From Actinomycetospora lemnae (GTDB lineage: Bacteria > Actinomycetota > Actinomycetes > Mycobacteriales > Pseudonocardiaceae), in contig NZ_JAQZAO010000004.1 of NCBI RefSeq assembly GCF_028737315.1, positions 124,001 to 188,000 on the forward strand: a stretch of DNA of 64,000 bases, written 5' to 3'. The notes beneath the pieces were generated by a model. The model worked only from the letters and a program-made list of their open reading frames with translations. It was not told the DNA's origin and did not search any database. The position numbers and the translations under genes were made by a program. Below, in pieces: positions 17,365-26,246 of the stretch (its first letter is position 1; the number at the start of each line of letters is the position of its first letter).

Positions 17365-17996
17365 CCGGCGTCCCGGAAGCGCACGGTGGTCCCGGGGACG
17401 AGCAGGGCCGGCGGGTCGCGGTCGGGGTCGAAGAGCGTCGGCGCGTCCTCGGTGAGCCGGCCGATGAGGCGCCAGCCGCCGGGGGAGGTGCGCGGGTAGA
17501 CCCCGCCGAACTCGCCCGCGACGCCCACGGCACCGGCGGGGATGCGCGGGCGGGGGGTGTCGAGCCGCGGCTGGTGCAGGGCCTCGGGGAGCCCGGTGAG
17601 GTAGGCGAAGCCCGGCGCGAAGCCCCCGAACGCCACGGTGAGCTCGGCGCCCGTGTGCGCGGCGACCACGTCGGCGGTCGACCAGCCCGCGTCCCGGGCG
17701 ACGAGCTCGAGGTCCTCGCCGTCGTAGTGCACCGGCAGCTCCACGGAGCCCGCCGCGCCGCGGTCGGGTGCGGCGCCCAGGTCGATCCCGTCGAGCAGCG
17801 CGCGGACCGCTCGCAGCGCCTCGGGCGCCCCCGGGGCCGTGACCAGCACCGTCCTCGCGGCCGGCACGACGTCGACGACGCCCGGCAGCGCGCCGCGCTC
17901 CAGCGCGTCGCGCAGGGCGGCACCGGCCACGGCGACGGCGTCCAGCCCGTCGAGGTCGACGATCAGCGCCTCCGGGCCCACCGGCCGGACGTCCAC
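17361..17996 (-). CDS. pxpB: 5-oxoprolinase subunit B (KipI-like)
   Basis: 211 residues. The KipI/PxpB signature GGFAPGFAYLTGLPEALHQP is present, followed by RIPAGAVGVAGEFGGVYPRT and SPGGWRLIGRL, all characteristic of the family. It works with PxpC as part of the three-subunit oxoprolinase. GTG start, 7 bp after the nitrobindin stop and overlapping pxpC by 4 bp. A run-on transcript from the nitrobindin gene is likely. Confidence 0.93.
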   Translation of the reverse strand: MDVRPVGPEALIVDLDGLDAVAVAGAALRDALERGALPGVVDVVPAARTVLVTAPGAPEALRAVRALLDGIDLGAAPDRGAAGSVELPVHYDGEDLELVARDAGWSTADVVAAHTGAELTVAFGGFAPGFAYLTGLPEALHQPRLDTPRPRIPAGAVGVAGEFGGVYPRTSPGGWRLIGRLTEDAPTLFDPDRDPPALLVPGTTVRFRDAG

Positions 17997-18003
17997 GGGT
18001 GCG

Positions 18004-18666
18004 TCAGCCGACGATGCGGCGCAGCCGGGCGGAGGTGTGCGGCTGGAGCGGCTGGCCCTCCATGGCGCGCTCCTCGACGTAGGCGAGGTCGCCGTCCTCG
18101 ACGATGCCGTACAGCCGCGTCGCCCCGTTCACCTCCTTGGCGGTGGAGGTGCGGGCGATGGCGTCGGTCTGCAGCTCCCACGACGTCTGGGTGCGGCTCG
18201 CGCCGTAGTAGAGCTCGATGATCCCCGTGTGGTGGGCGAGCAGGAGCTCGATCGTCCCGTCGTCCTGCGCGCGCCACCAGCCGACCTCGCGGGCCGCGGG
18301 ACGCACGACCGCGCCGCCCGGCCCGTCGAGGATCCACGACCGCGCCTCCCACGACAGGAACGGCCGCCCGTCGTGCGCCACGGTGATCTGCTGGCCGAAG
18401 TGGAACGGGCCGTCGATCGTCGGGTAGACGACCTCGCCCTCCCCGCGCCACACCCCGACCATCGGCAGGAGGCCCAGCAGCGCGTCGTTCAGCTCCGGGC
18501 CCAGCCGCAGGTTCGCGGTGTCGTTCCGGACGGGCAGGTCCGGCCACGACGGCAGGTTCGCGTCGCGGGTGCGCTCGGCCCGCTCGGCCGCCGCGCGGAT
18601 GGCCTCGTTGCCGCTGGTGCCCTCGGGCACCTCGCCGCCCTCGTCGGCGAAGGGGGCGTCGCTCAT
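18004..18666 (-). CDS. Nitrobindin-family heme protein (FABP-like, peroxynitrite isomerase)
   Basis: 220 residues. Bacterial nitrobindins are 10-stranded beta-barrels that bind ferric heme b and isomerise peroxynitrite to nitrate. Family marks seen: GVWRGEGEV (GxWxGxG), [30 protein letters not shown] and a C-terminal [19 protein letters not shown]. About 45 disordered N-terminal residues precede the barrel. ATG start with AGGAGG 5 nt upstream; the start overlaps the stop of a 39-residue membrane protein (ATGA). Same chromosomal neighbourhood as Rv0813c of M. tuberculosis. Confidence 0.9.
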   Translation of the reverse strand: MSDAPFADEGGEVPEGTSGNEAIRAAAERAERTRDANLPSWPDLPVRNDTANLRLGPELNDALLGLLPMVGVWRGEGEVVYPTIDGPFHFGQQITVAHDGRPFLSWEARSWILDGPGGAVVRPAAREVGWWRAQDDGTIELLLAHHTGIIELYYGASRTQTSWELQTDAIARTSTAKEVNGATRLYGIVEDGDLAYVEERAMEGQPLQPHTSARLRRIVG

Positions 18667-18782
18667 CGTTCCTCCTCGACCGTGAGCAGCTCGTCGCGGA
18701 ACAGCCGCCGGGTCAGCACGACGCCGCCGCCGAGGATGCCGGCACTGCACGCGGCGAGCAGGACCGTGTAGAACCACGCCAC
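18663..18782 (-). CDS. 39-residue single-pass membrane protein
   Basis: Encodes [18 protein letters not shown] followed by [20 protein letters not shown] and Arg. One hydrophobic helix (residues 2-24) is followed by RR and an acidic tail. Its TGA overlaps the ATG of the nitrobindin gene. The GTG start is preceded by TAGGGT and 6 nt, the leaderless-promoter arrangement repeated elsewhere in this window. It is well below usual gene-calling thresholds. The function is unknown; co-translation suggests it could tether or assist nitrobindin. The codon pattern (G/C at most third positions) supports coding. Confidence 0.7.
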   Translation of the reverse strand: MAWFYTVLLAACSAGILGGGVVLTRRLFRDELLTVEEER

Positions 18783-18788
18783 CGGTCC

Positions 18789-18794
18789 ACCCTA
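18789..18794 (-). promoter_or_regulatory. Leaderless -10 element TAGGGT
   Basis: TAGGGT on the minus strand lies 6 nt before the GTG of the 39-residue membrane protein; this would drive that gene, nitrobindin and pxpB/pxpC. Confidence 0.5.
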
Positions 18795-18872
18795 ACGACA
18801 CCGCCCGCCCCGCCTCGGGAGGCGGGACGGGCGGTGCGTACGTCGGGTGATCGAAGTACCGATACGGACGCT

Positions 18873-18903
18873 GGGTGTCAGCGACGGCACTTCGCTGACA
18901 CCC
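18873..18903 (-). terminator. Hairpin after the DUF1416 gene
   Basis: GGGTGTCAGCG pairs perfectly (11 bp) with CGCTGACACCC around ACGGCACTT. It begins 2 bp past the stop of the minus-strand DUF1416 gene and separates that operon from the nitrobindin operon. Confidence 0.75.
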
Positions 18904-18904
18904 G

Positions 18905-19204
18905 TCAGGCGACCTGCACCTCGTTGGTGAAGAGGCCGGGGCCGCCGACGGACACCTCGGTCTGGCCGTTGCCCGAGCGCGAGAGTGCGCGGACGGTCCA
19001 GGTGCCCGGACGGGCGAAGAAGCGGTAGTCGCCGGACGCGGACGAGACGACCTCGGCGGTGAACTCGCCGGTGCGGTCGAGGAGCCGCACGAAGGCGCCG
19101 CCGACGGGCGAGCCGCCGTTGGTCACCTTGCCGACCAGCACCGACTCCTTGGTGAGGTCGGTGCCGGCGGGCAGCTCGGCGGTCTGCTCAGGGGCGCTGC
19201 ACAT
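18905..19204 (-). CDS. DUF1416 protein (SseC-like), sulfurtransferase partner
   Basis: 99 residues. A carboxypeptidase-regulatory-like beta sandwich: [56 protein letters not shown]. The family (Rv0814c/SseC) is nearly always encoded just after a thiosulfate sulfurtransferase in actinobacteria; its biochemical role is not established. ATG overlaps the sulfurtransferase stop by 1 bp (TGATG), so the two are coupled. N-terminal [14 protein letters not shown] includes a cysteine at position 2. Confidence 0.93.
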   Translation of the reverse strand: MCSAPEQTAELPAGTDLTKESVLVGKVTNGGSPVGGAFVRLLDRTGEFTAEVVSSASGDYRFFARPGTWTVRALSRSGNGQTEVSVGGPGLFTNEVQVA

Positions 19205-20061
19205 CAGGACTTCCCACTCCCACTCTGTCCGGGCCCGGTCTCGATCGGCACGCCGATGAGCGAGCCATACTCGGTCCAGCTGCCGTCGTAGTTCTTGACG
19301 TCGGTCTCGCCCAGCAGCTCGTGCAGGGCGAACCAGGTGTGCGAGCTGCGCTCGCCGATGCGGCAGTACGCGATGGTCGGGCGCGACGAGTCCAGGCCCT
19401 GCTCCTCGTAGAGCGCGCGCAGCTCGTCGTCGGACTTGAACGTGCCGTCCTCGTTGGCGGCCTTCGACCACGGCACGTTGAGCGCCGACGGGATGTGGCC
19501 GCCGCGCTGCGCCTGCTCCTGCGGGAGGTGCGCCGGCGCGAGGAGCTTGCCGGAGAACTCGTCGGGCGAGCGGACGTCGACGAGGTTCTTGGTGCCGATC
19601 GCGTTGACGACCTCGTCGCGGAAGGCGCGGATCGAGGTGTCCTGCTCCTTCGCGGTGTACTGCGTCTGCGACCGCTGCGGGACCTCGGTGTCGAGCTTGC
19701 GCCCGTCGAGCTCCCACTTCTTGCGGCCGCCGTCGAGCAGCTTGACGGCCTGGTGCCCGTACAGCTTGAAGTACCAGTAGGCGTAGGCGGCGAACCAGTT
19801 GTTGTTGCCGCCGTAGAGGATGACGGTGTCGTCGTTGCTGATGCCCTTGCTCGACAGCAGCTCCTCGAAGCCGGCCTTGTCGACGAAGTCGCGACGCACC
19901 GGGTCCTGGAGCTCGGTCTTCCAGTCGAGCTTGACCGCGCCGGGGATGTGCCCGCCCTCGTACGCGGTGGTGTCCTCGTCGACCTCGACGAAGACGGTGT
20001 TCGGGGCGTCGAGGTTCTGCTCGGCCCAGTCGGCACTGACCAGGGCGTCCTGGCGGCTCAT
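19204..20061 (-). CDS. Thiosulfate/3-mercaptopyruvate sulfurtransferase (two rhodanese domains)
   Basis: 285 residues. The N-terminal inactive rhodanese domain begins VSADWAEQNLDAPNTVFVEV; the C-terminal catalytic domain contains VDVRSPDEFSG and the active-site loop AYCRIGERSSHTW with Cys233. This is the actinobacterial CysA2/SseA type (CRIGERS loop). ATG start with GAGGA 9 nt upstream. Transcribed with DUF1416 and, upstream, a short cysteine-containing leader ORF, which suggests the operon is controlled by cysteine supply. Confidence 0.95.
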   Translation of the reverse strand: MSRQDALVSADWAEQNLDAPNTVFVEVDEDTTAYEGGHIPGAVKLDWKTELQDPVRRDFVDKAGFEELLSSKGISNDDTVILYGGNNNWFAAYAYWYFKLYGHQAVKLLDGGRKKWELDGRKLDTEVPQRSQTQYTAKEQDTSIRAFRDEVVNAIGTKNLVDVRSPDEFSGKLLAPAHLPQEQAQRGGHIPSALNVPWSKAANEDGTFKSDDELRALYEEQGLDSSRPTIAYCRIGERSSHTWFALHELLGETDVKNYDGSWTEYGSLIGVPIETGPGQSGSGKS

Positions 20062-20201
20062 GTGTGGTACTCCTCGGGTGCTCTTCTCGGAACGGGGTCC
20101 TGCGACAGGACGACGCACGCGACCGGCACCCGTCGCTGTGCAGCTCCGTCGAGGGAGAGCGACCTGGTGGACCGTCCGGGACGCGAGGCCGTCCGGGAGG
20201 G

Positions 20202-20270
20202 TCAGCGACAGAGGCTGGAGTCGACGCGGCACAGGTCGATCGCGCGCCGCTGGGTGAGCCCTCCGTCCAC
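20202..20270 (-). CDS. Leader peptide with LCR...LCR ending (cysteine-responsive type)
   Basis: 22 codons: VDGGLTQRRAIDLCRVDSSL then CR and stop. Actinobacterial 'putative leader peptides' of the LTxRRxxDLCRVxSxLCR form precede sulfur-assimilation and sulfurtransferase operons; related mycobacterial uORFs act as cysteine-responsive attenuators. The GTG start lies 7 nt after TAGCGT, so it would be the 5' end of a leaderless transcript. An in-frame GTG 9 bp further upstream (20279) is the alternative. About 140 nt separate its stop from the sulfurtransferase start, including a GTCCT-GTCGC-AGGAC hairpin near 20110. Confidence 0.8.
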   Translation of the reverse strand: MDGGLTQRRAIDLCRVDSSLCR

Positions 20271-20277
20271 GGGCGTC

Positions 20278-20283
20278 ACGCTA
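20278..20283 (-). promoter_or_regulatory. Leaderless -10 element TAGCGT of the sulfurtransferase operon
   Basis: TAGCGT on the minus strand, 7 nt before the leader-peptide GTG. Confidence 0.5.
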
Positions 20284-20346
20284 CCGAAGAATCGGGCAGG
20301 CACCGAGCGCCGGCCGAGGGTGATGTCACCCGTCCGATCCCCGAGG

Positions 20347-20886
20347 TCAGCCCGTGCGGCGCAACGGCGCCAGCGTGCCGAGCAGGTCGGCCCGGCGGGG
20401 GACGCCGACGGTGCGCGCCAGCTCCACGCCCGCAGGGTCGACGACGAGCGTGGTCGGCGTGCGGCGGATGCCCAGCAGCCGGACCAGCTCCGGGCGCACG
20501 GCCACGTCGACCTCCCGGACCGTGACGCCCGGGTGCTCCGAGGCCACGTCGGTGAGCACGGCGCGCGTGGCCCGGCAGTCGGCGCAGAACTGCGAGGAGA
20601 GCTGCAGGAGGGCGAGGCCGCCGGGCGGGGCGGCGAGGTCGCGCGGCAGCACGCCGCCGACCGAGGTCCCGGGGCGGGGCGCCACGGGCCGCAGGTCGCG
20701 GCGGGTGCCCTCGGGTCCGGGGTCGTCGACGGGGAGGGGATCAGCGGCGTCGGCGGGGACCCGGCGGCGCCGCCCGCGCAGCACCACGAGCACGAGACCG
20801 GCGAGGAGCACCACGACGAGGGCCGCCATCCCGGCCACGAGCACCCAGCTCGACACCCATCCTCCCGACGGCCCCCCGAGGGCCAT
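20347..20886 (-). CDS. thiX: Membrane-anchored thioredoxin-like protein
   Basis: 179 residues. One N-terminal transmembrane helix (about 13-36, VLVAGMAALVVVLLAGLVLV) then an RGRRRR basic stretch, a linker, and a thioredoxin fold with active site FCADCRAT (Cys101, Cys104) and cis-proline RRTPTTLVV. The basic residues after the helix place the domain in the cytosol by the positive-inside rule. It corresponds by position to ThiX (Rv0816c) of M. tuberculosis. Redox partners are unknown. Divergent from glnR. Confidence 0.85.
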   Translation of the reverse strand: MALGGPSGGWVSSWVLVAGMAALVVVLLAGLVLVVLRGRRRRVPADAADPLPVDDPGPEGTRRDLRPVAPRPGTSVGGVLPRDLAAPPGGLALLQLSSQFCADCRATRAVLTDVASEHPGVTVREVDVAVRPELVRLLGIRRTPTTLVVDPAGVELARTVGVPRRADLLGTLAPLRRTG

Positions 20887-21034
20887 TGCGGACCCTGCGC
20901 GCTGTTCGCGCAGCGTAGCCCGGGGGTGGTGGACGCCGACGCGCCGGGCGCCGGCGTGACGTGGAACGCGCGGGCGGGTGACGGCGCGGTGAACTGGTCT
21001 ATCGTCCTCCCCACGATCGCGGAGGGAGAAACGC

Positions 21035-21910
21035 GTGGAGCTGCTGCTGCTCACCGCCGACCCCGAGCCGACGTCAGTGTTGCCGTCGCTGGCCCTGCTA
21101 CCCCACGGACTCCGGACCGCGGCCCCCGAGGTCGCGGCCCTGCTCGATGCCGGCCCGCACGACGCCGTGCTGGTCGACGCCCGCCACGACCTCGCCGCCG
21201 CCCGCAGCCTCTGCCGCCTGCTGGGCTCCACCGGCCTCGACGTGCCGGTCATCGCCGTGCTCACCGAGGGTGGGCTCGTCGCCGTGTCCCTCGAGTGGGG
21301 TGTCGACGAGGTCCTGCTGCCCGGTGCCGGCCCGGCGGAGATCGACGCCCGCCTGCGCCTGCTGCGGGCCCGGCGAGCCTCCGACGGCGCGGGCGCGGAG
21401 GGCGCGCTGGTGCTGGGCGAGCTGGTCATCGACGAGTCCACCTACACCGCACGCCTGCGCGGGCGCCCGCTCGACCTCACCTACAAGGAGTTCGAGCTCC
21501 TCAAGTACCTCGCCCAGCACGCCGGCCGGGTCTTCACCCGGGCCCAGCTGCTGCAGGAGGTCTGGGGCTACGACTTCTTCGGCGGCACCCGCACCGTCGA
21601 CGTCCACGTCCGTCGCCTGCGGGCCAAGCTCGGCTCCGAGCACGAGCAGCTCATCGGCACCGTCCGCAACGTCGGGTACAAGTTCGTCCGCCCGGTGCGC
21701 GGCGTCCTCGGCACCTCCCGGGCCGTCGCGGGCGACGAGGCGGGCGCCGAGCGCGCCGAGCCCGACGAGGAGGACGGCTCCGGCGGGCCCACCGCGCCCT
21801 CCCCGACGCCGGCGACCTCCCGCACGCCGGCCACCCCGGTGCCGCGGTCGACCGGGTCGTGGGACGAGGCGCGGGTCGTCCGGCCCGCCGCCTGGGCCCG
21901 CGGTCGGTAG
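21035..21910 (+). CDS. glnR: Nitrogen-metabolism response regulator GlnR
   Basis: 291 residues. OmpR-family global nitrogen regulator of actinobacteria. The start [20 protein letters not shown] and the DNA-binding half [40 protein letters not shown] and [15 protein letters not shown] are near-identical to known GlnR proteins by recall. The receiver domain is atypical ([20 protein letters not shown]), matching orphan GlnR, which works as a dimer without a cognate kinase. The C-terminus carries an extra ~60-residue disordered tail ([19 protein letters not shown]). GTG start with GGAGGGAG upstream. mshD follows after 66 bp. Confidence 0.95.
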   Translation: MELLLLTADPEPTSVLPSLALLPHGLRTAAPEVAALLDAGPHDAVLVDARHDLAAARSLCRLLGSTGLDVPVIAVLTEGGLVAVSLEWGVDEVLLPGAGPAEIDARLRLLRARRASDGAGAEGALVLGELVIDESTYTARLRGRPLDLTYKEFELLKYLAQHAGRVFTRAQLLQEVWGYDFFGGTRTVDVHVRRLRAKLGSEHEQLIGTVRNVGYKFVRPVRGVLGTSRAVAGDEAGAERAEPDEEDGSGGPTAPSPTPATSRTPATPVPRSTGSWDEARVVRPAAWARGR

Positions 21911-21963
21911 ACCCGGGCGGTGAGCGTCCCGGAGCGGGCCCGCACGACGGCGGGCGGGCCCGC

Positions 21964-21969
21964 TACCGT
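21964..21969 (+). promoter_or_regulatory. Leaderless -10 element TACCGT of mshD
   Basis: TACCGT lies exactly 7 nt before the GTG at 21977 and there is no Shine-Dalgarno sequence; it supports that start. Confidence 0.5.
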
Positions 21970-21976
21970 CGGCGGC

Positions 21977-22915
21977 GTGCTGACCAGCCGGTGGATCGCG
22001 GGGGCGCCCAGCGAGGCGGACGCCGACGCCGTGCGCGCCCTCGTCGACGCGGTGGCGACGGCCGACGGCGTGGACGCCTACGCCGAGCCCGCCCGTCGCG
22101 ACATCGCGGCCCTGGGCACCGGCGGCGGCCGCCCGACCACGCGCCACCTGCTCGTGCACGACGACAGCAGCGACGGCGGCGGCCTCGTCGGCCACGCCCT
22201 GCTGGACACCGAGCACCCCGACGACCCGGTCGCCGAGCTCGCCGTCGTCCCCGCGCGGCGTCGCGAGGGCGTCGGGGCGGCGCTCGTGGACGCCGTCGTC
22301 GAGGAGGCCCCGGCTGCGCGGTTCTGGGCGCACGGCGACCACCCGGGTGCCGCGCGCCTGGCCGCACGGGTCGGGCGCCGCCGCGTCCGCGAGCTCTGGC
22401 GGATGCGCCGGCCCGCCCCCGGTCACGAGGCCCCGCCGCTGCCCGAGCTCGTCGTGCCCGCCGGCGTGGCCATCCACCCGCTGCGGGTCGGCCGGGACGA
22501 GGACGCCGTCGTCGCGGTGAACAACCGCGCGTTCTCCTGGCACCCCGAGCAGGGCGGGTGGACGACCGCCGCCGTCGCCGAGATCGAGGCGGAGCCGTGG
22601 TTCGACGCCGCCGGCGTCCTGCTGGCGTGGGACACGGCCACCGAGGAGCTCCTCGGCTTCCACTTCACGAAGGTCCACGCGGTGTCCGCGACCGTGCCCG
22701 AGCCGCTGGGCGAGGTCTACGTCGTCGGCGTCGACCCGTCGGCCCAGGGCCGCGGCCTCGGCAAGGCCCTCACGCTCGCCGGCCTGCACCACCTGGCCGG
22801 CCTCGGCCTGCGCACGACCATCCTCTACGTCGAGGGCGACAACGCTGCGGCCATCGCCACATACCGGGGCCTGGGCTTCGAGCGCGACGCGGTGGACGTC
22901 TCCTACCAGCGCTGA
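21977..22915 (+). CDS. mshD: Mycothiol synthase MshD
   Basis: 312 residues. Last step of mycothiol synthesis: acetyl transfer from acetyl-CoA to the cysteinyl amine of Cys-GlcN-Ins. Two GNAT domains in tandem: the N-terminal one with VAELAVVPARRREGVGAALV, and the active C-terminal one with YVVGVDPSAQGRGLGKALT and LYVEGDNAAAIATYRGLGF. AVNNRAFSWHPEQGGWT is typical of MshD. Length fits the family (about 310). GTG 21977 is preferred over an upstream in-frame start because of the leaderless -10 box. The gene follows glnR as in mycobacteria. Confidence 0.95.
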   Translation: MLTSRWIAGAPSEADADAVRALVDAVATADGVDAYAEPARRDIAALGTGGGRPTTRHLLVHDDSSDGGGLVGHALLDTEHPDDPVAELAVVPARRREGVGAALVDAVVEEAPAARFWAHGDHPGAARLAARVGRRRVRELWRMRRPAPGHEAPPLPELVVPAGVAIHPLRVGRDEDAVVAVNNRAFSWHPEQGGWTTAAVAEIEAEPWFDAAGVLLAWDTATEELLGFHFTKVHAVSATVPEPLGEVYVVGVDPSAQGRGLGKALTLAGLHHLAGLGLRTTILYVEGDNAAAIATYRGLGFERDAVDVSYQR

Positions 22916-22957
22916 TACGGCTGCTCAGGGCGTGATGATGCTCTCGTCAACGACCCT

Positions 22958-22979
22958 GTTCACCTCGCGTTCATACGCG
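22958..22979 (+). promoter_or_regulatory. PHO box upstream of pstS
   Basis: Two adjacent 11-bp units, GTTCACCTCGC and GTTCATACGCG, match the actinobacterial PhoP direct-repeat consensus GTTCAYYNNNN. A TTAGGGT -10-like box follows near 23006 and the pstS start is about 120 bp downstream. Confidence 0.75.
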
Positions 22980-23100
22980 CAGCTCCGGGCGTTCCCCCGG
23001 TCTCCTTAGGGTCCGCGTCCGGCGTCGACCGCGGCGCCGCGAGCGCCCACGGCAGTCCACACCGGTCGCGGTGGGCACGACCCAGACTCGGAGGATCCCT

Positions 23101-24207
23101 GTGAGGTATCAGCGGCGCGCAGCGGCGATCGGTCTGGTCGCCGCCGGAGCGCTCCTGTTCAGCGCCTGCGGCAGCGACAATGCCGGTGGCGGCGGCGAGC
23201 AGGGTGGAGCCAACGCCGCGGCCTGCGGTGGCAAGCAGAACCTGCGGGCCAGCGGCTCGTCGGCGCAGGCGAACGCCATGACGCGTTTCGTCACCGCGTT
23301 CGAGCAGGCCTGCGAGGGCCAGACCGTCGCCTACACCCCCAGTGGGTCGGGCGCGGGCCGCAACGAGTTCCTCGGCGGTCAGACGGACTTCGCCGGGTCG
23401 GACTCGGCGCTCAAGGACGACGAGGCCCAGCGCGCCCAGCAGCGCTGCGCGTCGCCCGCGTGGAACCTGCCGATGGTCTTCGGCCCGGTCGCGATCGCCT
23501 ACAACCTGGCCGGTGTGCCGGACCTGGCGCTCGACGGGACGGCGATCGCCCGCATCTTCAACGGCCAGATCACCACCTGGAACGACCCGGCGATCGCCGC
23601 GCTGAACCCGGGCAAGCAGCTCCCGGCCGCCCCGATCATCGTCAACTTCCGTTCCGACGAGTCGGGCACCACCGAGAACTTCCAGAAGTACCTCGTGGCT
23701 GCCTCGAACGGCGCCTACGGCAAGGAGGCCGAGCAGACCTTCCAGGGCGGCGTCGGTGCCGGCGCCCGGGGCAGCCAGGGTGTCGCCGACGCGACCCGCA
23801 ACACCCCGAACTCGATCACCTACGTCGAGTCGTCCTTCGCCACCCGCGCCGGGCTGGGCGTCGCCCAGGTCGTGAACAGCGGTGGCGGGCAGCCGGTGCC
23901 GCTGACGGCCGAGAACGTCGGCAACGCGATCAACGACGTCGCGGTCACCGGCCAGGGCAACGACCTCGAGCTGGACCTCAACAGCATCTACACCACGCGG
24001 ACGCCGAACGCGTACCCGATCGTGCTGGCGACCTACGAGATCGTCTGCTCGAACTACCAGGACGATCCGACCGGCCAGGCCGTGCGGGGCTTCCTGACCA
24101 CGGCGCTGTCGCCGGAGGCCCAGCAGGGCCTGCCGGAGGCCGGTTACGTGCCGGTCCCCGATCGCTTCAAGCAGCGGCTGACCACGGCCGTCAACGCGAT
24201 CCAGTGA
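23101..24207 (+). CDS. pstS: Phosphate-binding lipoprotein PstS
   Basis: 368 residues. Extracellular phosphate receptor of the high-affinity Pst ABC importer. Signal peptide with lipobox LLFSAC (Cys near residue 23), then a Gly-rich linker. Ligand-contact segments: [41 protein letters not shown], and [19 protein letters not shown] start with GGAGGA 8 nt upstream. First gene of pstSCAB and downstream of a PHO box. A strong hairpin separates it from pstC. Confidence 0.97.
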   Translation: MRYQRRAAAIGLVAAGALLFSACGSDNAGGGGEQGGANAAACGGKQNLRASGSSAQANAMTRFVTAFEQACEGQTVAYTPSGSGAGRNEFLGGQTDFAGSDSALKDDEAQRAQQRCASPAWNLPMVFGPVAIAYNLAGVPDLALDGTAIARIFNGQITTWNDPAIAALNPGKQLPAAPIIVNFRSDESGTTENFQKYLVAASNGAYGKEAEQTFQGGVGAGARGSQGVADATRNTPNSITYVESSFATRAGLGVAQVVNSGGGQPVPLTAENVGNAINDVAVTGQGNDLELDLNSIYTTRTPNAYPIVLATYEIVCSNYQDDPTGQAVRGFLTTALSPEAQQGLPEAGYVPVPDRFKQRLTTAVNAIQ

Positions 24208-24213
24208 CGTCGC

Positions 24214-24250
24214 GGCCGCGGCCCGCCGGCGATCCCGGCGGGTCGCGGCC
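24214..24250 (+). terminator. Intra-operon hairpin between pstS and pstC
   Basis: GGCCGCG-g-CCCGCCGG, loop CGATC, CCGGCGGG-t-CGCGGCC gives a 15-bp stem with one mismatch. Placed 7 bp after the pstS stop, it probably limits read-through into pstCAB and stabilises pstS mRNA, giving excess binding protein. Confidence 0.65.
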
Positions 24251-24286
24251 CTGTCGCTCTCACCGAACCGAGAAGGGTATGCGAGC

Positions 24287-25312
24287 GTGAGCGAGCGCAT
24301 CGAGCAACGAGCTCCCGGCTCCGAGGGCGAGGAGGACCCGATCGTCCCCTCGTCGAGCCCCGTGCCCGAGTCCACCCCGCGGCGGGCCCCGTCGAGCCGT
24401 CGCGGCGAGTCGGTCTTCCGCTTCCTCGCCTCCGGCTCCGGTGTCCTCGTCGTCGCGGCCATCGCGCTGATCGGCCTGTTCCTGCTGATCCAGGCCGTGC
24501 CGTCGCTGATGGCGAACAACGCCAACTTCTTCACCTCGCCCGAGTTCAGCACGGGCGACGCGAACAACCTGTCGTTCGGCATCCGCGACCTGTTCCTGGT
24601 CACGGTGTTCTCGTCGGTGTTCGCGCTCGTGCTCGCCATGCCGGTCGCGCTCGGCGTCGCGCTGTTCCTCACGAACTACGCGCCCAAGCAGCTCTCCCGG
24701 CCCTTCGCGTACGTCGTCGACCTGCTCGCCGCCGTACCGTCGATCATCTACGGCCTCTGGGGCATCCTCGTGCTGGCGCCCGCGATCGAGCCGATCGCGC
24801 GGTGGCTGAACACCAACCTCGGCTGGATCTTCCTCTTCCGCACCGGCAACCTCCCGGTCCTCTCCGGCACGATCTTCACCGGCGGCGTCGTCCTCGCCGT
24901 GATGATCCTGCCGATCATCACGGCGGTCAGCCGCGAGGTCTTCGCCCAGACGCCGCGCTTCCAGATCGAGGCCGCGAAGGCCCTGGGGGCGACGCGCTGG
25001 GAGGTCATCCGGATGGCCACGCTGCCCTACGGGCGCAGCGGCTACATCGCGGGCTCGATGCTCGGCCTCGGCCGCGCGCTCGGCGAGACCATCGCGGTCC
25101 TCATCGTCATCCGCGCCTCGACCTCGCCGATGACGTTCAGCCTCTTCGACGGCGGTTACACCTTCGCCTCGCTGATCGCCTCGGCGGCCTCGGAGTTCAG
25201 CCAGCCACTGCCGACCGGCGCCTACATCTCCGCCGGCCTCGTGCTCTTCGTCCTGACCTTCGTCGTCAACGCGCTGGCGCGTGTCATCGCCGGCGGGAAG
25301 GTGAACGGCTGA
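24287..25312 (+). CDS. pstC: Phosphate ABC transporter permease PstC
   Basis: 341 residues with about six transmembrane helices, e.g. [19 protein letters not shown] and [20 protein letters not shown]. The permease EAA loop is [21 protein letters not shown] ~45-residue disordered N-terminus ([20 protein letters not shown]) precedes the first helix. GTG start after AGAAGGG. Its TGA overlaps the pstA ATG (TGATG). Confidence 0.97.
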   Translation: MSERIEQRAPGSEGEEDPIVPSSSPVPESTPRRAPSSRRGESVFRFLASGSGVLVVAAIALIGLFLLIQAVPSLMANNANFFTSPEFSTGDANNLSFGIRDLFLVTVFSSVFALVLAMPVALGVALFLTNYAPKQLSRPFAYVVDLLAAVPSIIYGLWGILVLAPAIEPIARWLNTNLGWIFLFRTGNLPVLSGTIFTGGVVLAVMILPIITAVSREVFAQTPRFQIEAAKALGATRWEVIRMATLPYGRSGYIAGSMLGLGRALGETIAVLIVIRASTSPMTFSLFDGGYTFASLIASAASEFSQPLPTGAYISAGLVLFVLTFVVNALARVIAGGKVNG

Positions 25313-26223
25313 TGTCCACCGTGACCGGGGCCGACCTCGAGCGGCCCGCCTCCGAGCCGCCCACGCGGCGGATCAGCCTGAGCCGGCGGATCAAGGACAA
25401 CGTCGCCACGGTGCTCGTGAGCCTCGCGTTCCTCATCGCCGTCGTGCCCCTGGTGTGGGTGCTCGTCACGGTGGTCTCGCGCGGCGCGCCCGCCCTCTTC
25501 TCCGCGGACTGGTGGGGCACCTCGCTGTCGGGGATCCTGCCCGAGGAGTACGAGGGCGGCGTCTACCACGCCATCTACGGCACGCTGATCCAGGCGCTCA
25601 TCGCGACGGTGATCGCGGTGCCGATCGGCATCCTCGCCGCGATCTACCTCGTCGAGTACGGCCGCGGCGCGCTCGCCCGCACCACCAGTTTCATGGTCGA
25701 CATCCTCGCCGGCGTCCCGTCGATCGTCGCGGCGCTGTTCGTCTTCGCTGCGTTCATCTCGATCCTCGGGGCGCCGCAGAGCGCCTTCATGGTGTCGCTG
25801 GCCCTCGTGCTGCTGATGCTCCCGGTGGTCATCCGCAACACCGAGGAGATGCTGCGGCTGGTGCCCGACCGGCTGCGCGAGTCCGCCTACGCGCTCGGGA
25901 TCCCGAAGTGGAAGACGATCCTGCGGATCGTCCTGCCGACCGCCTTCTCCGGCACCGTCACCGGCGTGATGCTGGCGATCGCGCGCATCATGGGGGAGAC
26001 CGCGCCGGTGCTCGTGCTGGTCGGGTACTCGCGGGCGATCAACTACGACCCCTTCCAGGGCAACATGGCGTCGCTGCCGCTGCTCATGTACAGCGAGCTG
26101 TCGAACCCCGAGGCGGCCGGCCAGTACCGCATCTGGGGCGCGGCGCTGACCCTGATCATCATCATCATGATCTTCCAGGTGGGTGCGAGCCTGCTCTCGC
26201 GCTTCTCCGCGATCCCCAAGTAG
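25312..26223 (+). CDS. pstA: Phosphate ABC transporter permease PstA
   Basis: 303 residues, about six transmembrane helices (first [20 protein letters not shown]). The ABC-coupling loop is [20 protein letters not shown], and [12 protein letters not shown] is typical of PstA. ATG overlaps the pstC stop by 1 bp, so translation is coupled. pstB starts 23 bp downstream. Confidence 0.97.
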   Translation: MSTVTGADLERPASEPPTRRISLSRRIKDNVATVLVSLAFLIAVVPLVWVLVTVVSRGAPALFSADWWGTSLSGILPEEYEGGVYHAIYGTLIQALIATVIAVPIGILAAIYLVEYGRGALARTTSFMVDILAGVPSIVAALFVFAAFISILGAPQSAFMVSLALVLLMLPVVIRNTEEMLRLVPDRLRESAYALGIPKWKTILRIVLPTAFSGTVTGVMLAIARIMGETAPVLVLVGYSRAINYDPFQGNMASLPLLMYSELSNPEAAGQYRIWGAALTLIIIIMIFQVGASLLSRFSAIPK

Positions 26224-26246
26224 AAGAACGGGCGGACAGGACAGCG

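Noticed and set aside
19321-22935. 1204-codon plus-strand frame across sulfurtransferase, thioredoxin and glnR region
   Set aside because: Shadow frame; it crosses several genes with clear motifs on the real frames.
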